From positions 1 through 22,981 of the forward strand of contig JACDEP010000012.1 in assembly GCA_013816325.1 (NCBI GenBank): a stretch of 22,981 bases of DNA, given 5' to 3'. Each line of letters opens with the position of its first letter. The first letter of the stretch is position 1. The position numbers and the translations under genes were made by a program. The DNA comes from Methylotenera sp. Lineage in GTDB: Bacteria > Pseudomonadota > Gammaproteobacteria > Burkholderiales > Methylophilaceae. The notes beneath the pieces were generated by a model that was not told the origin of the DNA, ran no database searches, and saw only the letters and a list, made by a program, of their open reading frames with translations. Shown piece by piece: positions 14,940 to 21,041 of this stretch.

Positions 14940-15320
14940 TTAATTCGGAAAATCTTGAGACAGGTTTTGGGAAGGGATTACTTTTACTTGTTGCCTGGCC
15001 TGCTTGGAGAAATATTCTGCCAAACCTTCAATCTCTTGAACAGTTAAGCCTTTGGCATGACGTTGCATTACCGTGGCAGGTCGCTCACCGGAGCGATAAG
15101 CCAACATCTGCGCAACAAAAGTCGGCTTGTAAATACTCGAAATGCTAGGCGTTCTACCCGCACTATTACCATTAGTACCGTGACATGCTGCACAGGATGC
15201 CGCGAGACTTTTAATGTGGAGATTGCTAGATTCAGCAGTTTGTTTAGTTTCGTCTGCCCAAATAATCATCGGGCTAAACAGCCCGATGATTAAACATACA
15301 ATAGAAGCGATATTTCGCAA
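14940..15320 (-). CDS. fccA: Monohaem cytochrome c subunit of flavocytochrome c
   Basis: A 126-residue class I cytochrome c. Residues 1-22 form a signal peptide; the haem site CAACH is at 43-47, and Met85 in 'TVMQRHAKGLTVQEIEGLAEY' is the likely sixth ligand. There is one haem site only, unlike the dihaem Allochromatium subunit but like monohaem FCSD cytochromes. It should accept electrons from FccB. The start is a TTG at 15320: the frame is closed by a TAG about 20 nt upstream, and no ATG or GTG lies between. A GGG-containing site is almost too close to it. Codons 10-20 form a perfect 13-bp hairpin (see that entry). It follows the ankyrin gene by 22 nt and is directly before fccB. Confidence 0.9.
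   Translation of the reverse strand: MRNIASIVCLIIGLFSPMIIWADETKQTAESSNLHIKSLAASCAACHGTNGNSAGRTPSISSIYKPTFVAQMLAYRSGERPATVMQRHAKGLTVQEIEGLAEYFSKQARQQVKVIPSQNLSQDFPN
15263..15292 (-). repeat. Perfect 13-bp inverted repeat inside the fccA signal-peptide codons
   Basis: TAATCATCGGGCT (15263-15275) and AGCCCGATGATTA (15280-15292) are exact reverse complements around a 4-nt loop. The structure covers codons 10-20 of fccA (residues LIIGLFSPMII). It begins about 29 nt after the TTG start. There is no T-tract after it on either strand, so it is not a normal terminator. Its mRNA form would be a stable hairpin just behind the ribosome-loading region. Confidence 0.85.
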
Positions 15321-15342
15321 AACCCTATTTCTTACTGCCTAG

Positions 15343-15834
15343 TTACAAACATTTTTCATCTTGACAGCCGTCTTCTTTAACACCTAATGATTTAAGCAAT
15401 TCAATCATTTTGGTATTACCGGTATCTTTGACTACACGGATGATATCGACATCTGCACGCATTTTTTTGTTTACGTCCGCGCCATGTTCAGCTAGATATT
15501 TTACGATATCTGTATAGCCATCATAAGCTGCGAGATGGAATGCGGTCATTTTGGTTAGTGGATGCACGTAATTCAAATCAGCACCGTGTTCAGTTAAATA
15601 TTTCACCGCTTCTAATTTACCCTTTGTAGCCGCCATTTGGATAGGTGACCATGCAAAGTATGTAGCATTAACATCTACGCCACCTTCAACGTATTTCTTA
15701 ACGATTTTCATATCGCCCTTACCAACTGCATCAGTAAACTCTACCGATTGGTCATCAGTCAGTGCCATGGCTGCCATAGCGTTGATTGAGAATGCTAAAG
15801 CTAATACAGCCATTATTGTTTTAATCAATTTCAT
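15343..15834 (-). CDS. Exported small ankyrin-repeat protein at the head of the fcc module
   Basis: A 163-residue protein. Residues 1 to about 24 are a signal peptide (IMAVLALAFSINAMA). The mature part starts 'LTDDQSVEFTDAVGKGDMKIVKKYVEGGVDVN' (26-56, first repeat). Two more repeats follow, at about 60-90 ('WSPIQMAATKGKLEAVKYLTEHGADLN') and 97-123 ('TAFHLAAYDGYTDIVKYLAEHGADVN'), then a partial repeat. The tail 'KEDGCQDEKCL' has two cysteines five apart. A strong AGGAG ribosome binding site precedes the ATG. It lies 22 nt before fccA and 59 nt after purL. Ankyrin proteins bind partners; a role in folding or protecting the exported flavocytochrome is plausible by analogy to the Pseudomonas catalase-linked ankyrin protein, but is not shown. 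Confidence 0.88.
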   Translation of the reverse strand: MKLIKTIMAVLALAFSINAMAAMALTDDQSVEFTDAVGKGDMKIVKKYVEGGVDVNATYFAWSPIQMAATKGKLEAVKYLTEHGADLNYVHPLTKMTAFHLAAYDGYTDIVKYLAEHGADVNKKMRADVDIIRVVKDTGNTKMIELLKSLGVKEDGCQDEKCL

Positions 15835-15862
15835 GCTACTTTCTCCTGCCTAGATTATTAAA

Positions 15863-15891
15863 TTTATATTTACTATGTGAGCCGGCCAAAA
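15863..15891 (-). promoter_or_regulatory. Weak candidate promoter for the exported module
   Basis: On the minus strand TTTTGG (15886-15891) is 17 bp from TATAAA (15863-15868), in the 59-nt gap between purL and the ankyrin gene. The -35 is poor. There is only a weak GCC/GGC hairpin without a T-tract at the purL end, so read-through from purL is equally possible. Confidence 0.25.
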
Positions 15892-15893
15892 GG

Positions 15894-18800
15894 CTAGCCT
15901 ATGTAGTTTCTTGCGTTACGAAACATGCGGACCCAAGCACTGTCTTCAGTATCCCCGCAGCGTTGCCAGGTGTTTTGCACATTACGAATCACCCGCTCAG
16001 GATGTGGCATCATAATACTAAAGCGCCCATCTGTGCTGGTTAATCCGGTAATACCTTGTGGAGAGCCATTTGGGTTAAACGGATAGCTTGTAGTAGGCGT
16101 TGACGCGTTATCAATAAATCGCATCGTCACTAATTCTTTCGCTAACACGTCATTGACCGCATTTTCGTCAGAAAATTCCGCATAACCTTCACCATGTGCG
16201 ATTGCAATCGGCATTTTGCTACCAGCCATGCCGCTGAAGAATAAAGATGAAGACTCTAGAACTTCTACCATGGCTAGCCTTGCTTCAAATTGTTCGGATT
16301 TATTACGTACAAAATGCGGCCAATACACTGCGCCTGGTATCAATTCTCGGAGGTTGCTCATCATTTGGCAGCCGTTACAAACACCTAAAGCAAAACTATC
16401 CTGGCGATTAAAGAATGCAGAAAACTCGTCATATGCACGGGCATTGAACAGGATGGACTTCGCCCAGCCTTCACCCGCACCGAGCACATCACCGTAAGAG
16501 AAGCCACCGCAGGCTACAAAACCTGCGAAATCTTTAAGCGATACACGGCCGCTGATGATATCGCTCATGTGCACGTCATGGCTAGCAAAGCCGGCTCGGT
16601 CAAATGACACGGCCATTTCCACGTGCCCATTTACGCCCTGCTCGCGCAGTATCGCCATTTTCGGGCGAGCGCCTGTTGCAATGTACGGCGCTGCAATGTT
16701 TTCTACAGGGTCATAAGTTAAATTAACCGATAAACCCGGATTCGCTTCATCAAGGATACGGTCATATTCTTGCTGCGCGCACAGCGGGTTATCACGAAGT
16801 TTTTGCATATGGTACGTCGTTTCAGACCACATACGATGAAGGTTAATACGCGTGTCATTAAACGCTATGCTGCCATGTTGCTTAACTTGGATTTGGTTAC
16901 CAGTCACAACATCGCCAATCACATGTGCCAAACCATTGAATTGTGCGGCAATTGCGTTAGCTTCTGTTGCGTTTACCTGAATGACTGCACCCAGCTCTTC
17001 GTTGTACAGTACGCTGACGATATCGCCGGTTAAACCTGAAATATCGATATCCAAGCCGCAATGTCCGGCAAACGCCATCTCAACTAATGTTGAAAATAGC
17101 CCACCATCTGAACGGTCATGGTAAGCGTGTATCTTGCTTGCTTTATTCAATTGCTGAATCGTCGCGAAGAAGTGCTTAAGCTGCGCGGCATCATCCACAT
17201 CTGGCGCTACATCTCCAACAGCGCCGTACACTTGCGCAAGGCTAGAGCCACCCGTGCGGTTTTTGCCAGCGCCTAAGTCTATCAAAATCAACTTAGTCAC
17301 AACATCTGTCTTTAATTGTGGCGTCAAGGTTTTACGTGCATCCGACGTAGTTGCAAACGCTGTCACTACTAGTGAGATAGGCGAAGTCACGGCCTTGTTT
17401 TCGCCAGCGTCGTTCCATACTGTTTTCATGCTCATGGAGTCTTTACCAACGGGTATACTGATACCTAACTGTGGGCAAAGCTCCATGCCAATGGCTTTTA
17501 CGGTTTCAAACAGCGCCGCATCTTCGCCTGCGTGTCCGGCAGGTGCCATCCAGTTAGCAGAAAGCTTCAAATCACTCAGGTCATCAATCAAGCTCGCCGC
17601 GATATTGGTAATCGCCTCACCAATCGCCATGCGGCCCGATGCTGGCGCATTTACCAATGCTAGTGGCGCTTTTTCGCCGATGGCAAATGCTTCCCCGCGA
17701 TACGTTTCATAGCCTGCTAACGTCACCGCAACATCAGCCACCGGTATTTGCCATGGGCCTACCATTTGCTCACGTGCCACTAAGCCTGTTACAGAGCGGT
17801 CGCCAATGCTAATAAGGAATGTTTTATCAGCCACGCCAGGCAAGCGCAATACGCGTGCCGCAGCTTCTTTCAAATCAATCTTGCTGGTATCAAACGCTGT
17901 TAATTTGCGTTCTGTACTTTTTACATCACGCGTCATTTTTGGCGGCTTGCCTAGTAATACAAATAAATCCATATCGACCGGTTTATTGTCAAAATGACTA
18001 TCCGCTACCGTTAAGTAGCGCTCATCCGTGGCAACACCCACCACGGCAAACGGACAACGCTCGCGTTCACAAATTGCTTTGAAGCGGGGCAAATCTTCCT
18101 GCAGAATCGCCATCACATAACGCTCTTGCGCCTCATTACTCCATAACTCCCGCGGGGACATGCTTGGCTCTTCATTATGCACATCGCGCAGCTGAAATAC
18201 TGCACCAACGCCAGCATCGTTCACCAGTTCAGGGAACGCATTGGAGATACCACCGGCACCCACGTCATGAATACTTAATATCGGATTCTTGTCGCCTAGT
18301 TGCCAGCAGCGGTCGATTACTTCCTGCGCTCGGCGTTCCAGTTCCGGGTTGCCGCGTTGCACTGAATCAAAATCCAGGTTTTCAACGTTGCAACCCGTAT
18401 CCATACTCGAGGCGGCGCCTCCACCCAAGCCAATTAACATCGCTGGGCCGCCTAATTGAATCAAGGCTGCGCCCGGTGGAATGGGGTTCTTTTTAGAGTG
18501 TTGCGCGGAGATATTACCAATACCGCCAGCCAACATGATTGGCTTGTGGTAGCCACGCACTTCTGCTTTACCATTTGAATCTTGAGTTTCCAATTCAAAC
18601 GTACGGAAATAACCAGCTATGTTCGGGCGGCCAAACTCGTTATTATAAGCCGCGCCTCCTAATGGGCCATCTATCATGATTTGTAATGGTGAAGCGATAC
18701 GGCCCGGTTTACCGTATTGATTCACTTCCCATGGCTGGGTGAAATTAGGGATATTGAGGTTAGACACTGAAAAGCCGGTTAAACCTGCTTTTGGTTTAGA

Positions 18801-19805
18801 ACCGCTACCTGTCGCGCCTTCATCACGGATCTCACCGCCGGCGCCAGTTGCCGCACCGGCGAATGGTGAAATAGCCGTTGGGTGATTATGTGTTTCTACC
18901 TTCATAAGGTAGTGCATCTCTTCTTCTTTGTAACTGTAGGTGCCGTTTTCAGTTGGATAAAAACGCTTGGTAAGTTCTTTGGTATTTGAAGCTGCAACTA
19001 TCGAAGAGTTGTCTGAATAGGCCACCACAGTATTACCGGGGTTGAGCTTGTGTGTATTGCGTATCATGCCGAACAGCGATATGGTTTGCTCTTCGCCATC
19101 AATCAACCAGTTCGCATTGAATATCTTATGGCGACAATGCTCGGAGTTAGCTTGGGCAAACATCATCAATTCGACGTCAGTGGGGTTACGTCCCATCTTA
19201 ATAAAATTATCAAACAGATATTCCACTTCATCCGGCGAAAGCGCTAAACCAAGTTCACTGTTCGCTTTGTTTAATTCTTGTTTGCCGCCTTGCAAAATAG
19301 CCACCGTACTTAATGGTGCTGGCGTATCAGTATGGTAGAGCCTTTCCGCATCAATCACATTGGCAAAAACTGTTTCCGTCATGCGGTCATGAATCAATGG
19401 CAATAATTGTTTACGCTCAGCTTCCGTTAACGGCTGGCCATTGTTAGTTTGCACATAATAAGCAATGCCGCGCTCTACGCGCTTGATTTCCGGTAAACCG
19501 CAATGCTGTACGATATCCGTTGCACGTGATGCCCATGGGGAAATCGTACCTAATCTTGGAGTAACAAGAAACAGCTCACCTTTCGGCTCTTCTGCCTGCA
19601 TAGTCGGGCCGTAAGTAAGAATTTGTTCAAGAGTTTTTTGCTGTTTGCTATCGAGCACGCCATCCACCCAAACAAAATGCAAAAATTCGGTATATAAGTG
19701 AGTGATGTTAGAGCTGATTTGTCCAAGTGTAGTTTGGATTTTTTCAATACGAAATTGAGAGAGTGCGGCGCTGCCACGTAGGAAAATCATTTTGGAACCA
19801 GTCAT
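15894..19805 (-). CDS. purL: Phosphoribosylformylglycinamidine synthase (single-chain)
   Basis: A 1303-residue single-polypeptide FGAM synthase: FGAR + glutamine + ATP to FGAM in the fourth step of purine synthesis. The length is normal for proteobacteria (E. coli 1295). Domains in order: the N-terminal PurS-like region (1 to about 200), two AIRS-like ATPase halves with 'MFAQANSEHCRHKIFNA', 'KVETHNHPTAISPFAGAATGAGGEIRDEG' (two pieces) and 'GCNVENLDFDSVQRGNPELERR', and a C-terminal glutaminase. The glutaminase has the catalytic Cys in LGVCNGCQMM and the His/Glu in MMPHPERV. The ATG at 19805 was kept; a second ATG at 19790 (MIFLRGSAALSQFR) fits the family start equally well, and neither has a good ribosome binding site. 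No terminator is seen after it. Confidence 0.96.
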   Translation of the reverse strand: MTGSKMIFLRGSAALSQFRIEKIQTTLGQISSNITHLYTEFLHFVWVDGVLDSKQQKTLEQILTYGPTMQAEEPKGELFLVTPRLGTISPWASRATDIVQHCGLPEIKRVERGIAYYVQTNNGQPLTEAERKQLLPLIHDRMTETVFANVIDAERLYHTDTPAPLSTVAILQGGKQELNKANSELGLALSPDEVEYLFDNFIKMGRNPTDVELMMFAQANSEHCRHKIFNANWLIDGEEQTISLFGMIRNTHKLNPGNTVVAYSDNSSIVAASNTKELTKRFYPTENGTYSYKEEEMHYLMKVETHNHPTAISPFAGAATGAGGEIRDEGATGSGSKPKAGLTGFSVSNLNIPNFTQPWEVNQYGKPGRIASPLQIMIDGPLGGAAYNNEFGRPNIAGYFRTFELETQDSNGKAEVRGYHKPIMLAGGIGNISAQHSKKNPIPPGAALIQLGGPAMLIGLGGGAASSMDTGCNVENLDFDSVQRGNPELERRAQEVIDRCWQLGDKNPILSIHDVGAGGISNAFPELVNDAGVGAVFQLRDVHNEEPSMSPRELWSNEAQERYVMAILQEDLPRFKAICERERCPFAVVGVATDERYLTVADSHFDNKPVDMDLFVLLGKPPKMTRDVKSTERKLTAFDTSKIDLKEAAARVLRLPGVADKTFLISIGDRSVTGLVAREQMVGPWQIPVADVAVTLAGYETYRGEAFAIGEKAPLALVNAPASGRMAIGEAITNIAASLIDDLSDLKLSANWMAPAGHAGEDAALFETVKAIGMELCPQLGISIPVGKDSMSMKTVWNDAGENKAVTSPISLVVTAFATTSDARKTLTPQLKTDVVTKLILIDLGAGKNRTGGSSLAQVYGAVGDVAPDVDDAAQLKHFFATIQQLNKASKIHAYHDRSDGGLFSTLVEMAFAGHCGLDIDISGLTGDIVSVLYNEELGAVIQVNATEANAIAAQFNGLAHVIGDVVTGNQIQVKQHGSIAFNDTRINLHRMWSETTYHMQKLRDNPLCAQQEYDRILDEANPGLSVNLTYDPVENIAAPYIATGARPKMAILREQGVNGHVEMAVSFDRAGFASHDVHMSDIISGRVSLKDFAGFVACGGFSYGDVLGAGEGWAKSILFNARAYDEFSAFFNRQDSFALGVCNGCQMMSNLRELIPGAVYWPHFVRNKSEQFEARLAMVEVLESSSLFFSGMAGSKMPIAIAHGEGYAEFSDENAVNDVLAKELVTMRFIDNASTPTTSYPFNPNGSPQGITGLTSTDGRFSIMMPHPERVIRNVQNTWQRCGDTEDSAWVRMFRNARNYIG

Positions 19806-20314
19806 GAAAACTCAGCTAAATGTCTACGAATGAGAAAGCAGAATTCTACCAGATTAGAGTTAGTTAGGCCTGTACTTGCTTGCTAATAGGTCAATGATTA
19901 TGAACTAACTTCTGCTATTAGAAGCAATACTATGCTAGCCATGCAACCTCTAACAAAGCTGATTAAGCCAACGCGAGAAAGAAAAATGAAATGCATAAAA
20001 AAGTTTTATGCGAAGGTCTGGATATTCTTTAGGTCCGATTGATTCATTAAAAAGTACAAACTGAGTAAAGTAAGAACCGGCAAAAATTATGAAGTTAAAG
20101 AACACGGCTACATACAAGCTTGTCTTAAGTAGCTTAAGCCGCAATATCTGAGTTATTTACCCAGATATGCACCGCTATTACAGATGCTCAATTGACCAGC
20201 AAGAGTGACTATATTGCTTCCCCGGAAATCGAAATCATTGATTTATAGATTCCACTGGCGTGTGCACTATAGGCAAGAACGGAGTTCCCTTCAAATTTAA
20301 ACAAATGAAACGGC
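19806..20314 (-). other. About 500-bp gap without a convincing gene
   Basis: This holds the 5' region of purL and the 3' region of the DUF4197 gene. Both neighbours are on the minus strand. An 8-bp inverted repeat AGTTAGTT/AACTAACT (19858-19865 and 19903-19910) and a small CTTCT/AGAAG hairpin (19909-19924) lie upstream of purL. Open frames are short: a TTG-started 64-residue frame at 19950-20144 (minus strand, hydrophobic N-terminal half) without a ribosome binding site, and a roughly 30-residue minus-strand frame just past DUF4197. Neither is convincing. No good -10/-35 pair or terminator was seen. Confidence 0.6.
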
Positions 20315-21016
20315 TTAGTTACTTCCTATGGCCCCGAATACCTTCTTAAGTAAATTACTGGCTTGTCCGACTGGGTCTTTGCGAATCGCGGCTTCTTCCT
20401 TAGCCATCATCAGGTAAACGCCATCCAATGTTTTCTGCGTGACATATTGCTCTAAGTTCATCTGGTCCTTTTTGACGATTCCGAATTTATTGCCCATTTC
20501 AGCAAATTTATTGTATTGCTGGGCAAGCTGTACGTTTTCAGTGGCTTTTTTGACGATAGGCAGGAATTTATCGATCATTGCGCTTGAGGTGGTTTTCTTG
20601 AAATATTGGGTGGCTGCATCGTCTCCGCCAGTCAAAATACTTTTCGCATCTGCCACACTCATTTTTTTGACCGAATCCACTAACAGTGACTTAGCTTCAG
20701 GTACGGCTGCTTCTGCCGCGCGGTTCATTTTCAGCACCAGCTCATCTGCCTGCTTGCTCATACCAAACATACGCATGGCTTTTTCCGCTTTCTTCATGGT
20801 ATCCGGTAACGGAATCTTCACTTCCTTGTTACCAAAAAACCCGTCAACCGCGCCTAGCTTGCTTACCGCTTTGCCGGCACCCTGGATCAATGCCGCTTTA
20901 AGACCTTTACTCGCTTCGTTGCTGCTTAAATCATCCACGCTTAATGCGTTAGCATGGGTTGCAAACAGAATTAGCCCTAGCGCAGCGGCTTTTGTAAAGG
21001 TGGTGAAAGAATGCAA
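20315..21016 (-). CDS. DUF4197 exported protein
   Basis: A 233-residue protein of the DUF4197 family, exported proteins of unknown function. Residues 1-24 form a signal peptide (AALGLILFATHANA, cut before LS). The mature helical part carries the family patterns 'EASKGLKAALIQGAGKAVSKLGAVDGFFGNKEVKIPLP' (about 34-71 in two pieces), 'AKSILTGGDDAATQYFKKTTSSAM' (about 124-147), 'LEQYVTQKTLDGVYLMMAKEEAAIRKDPV' and a final 'LLKKVFG'. The start is TTG at 21016, supported by a well placed GGAG 7 nt upstream; no ATG in frame could replace it. It lies 25 nt after glgP, so the two may be cotranscribed. Confidence 0.85.
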   Translation of the reverse strand: MHSFTTFTKAAALGLILFATHANALSVDDLSSNEASKGLKAALIQGAGKAVSKLGAVDGFFGNKEVKIPLPDTMKKAEKAMRMFGMSKQADELVLKMNRAAEAAVPEAKSLLVDSVKKMSVADAKSILTGGDDAATQYFKKTTSSAMIDKFLPIVKKATENVQLAQQYNKFAEMGNKFGIVKKDQMNLEQYVTQKTLDGVYLMMAKEEAAIRKDPVGQASNLLKKVFGAIGSN

Positions 21017-21041
21017 TTTACTTCTCCGATTTTAAAGGCAG

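Noticed and set aside
15263..15292. The fccA hairpin as a terminator
   Set aside because: No T-tract follows on either strand and it lies inside a coding sequence; treated as an RNA structure instead.
15881..15898. GC-rich hairpin at the purL end as a terminator
   Set aside because: The stem is broken by mismatches and no T-run follows on the minus strand.
19950..20144. 64-residue hydrophobic minus-strand frame
   Set aside because: It begins with TTG without a ribosome binding site and resembles no family I know; kept only as part of the gap description.
20220..20300. Roughly 30-residue minus-strand frame after the DUF4197 gene
   Set aside because: Too short, no clear start or ribosome binding site, probably chance.
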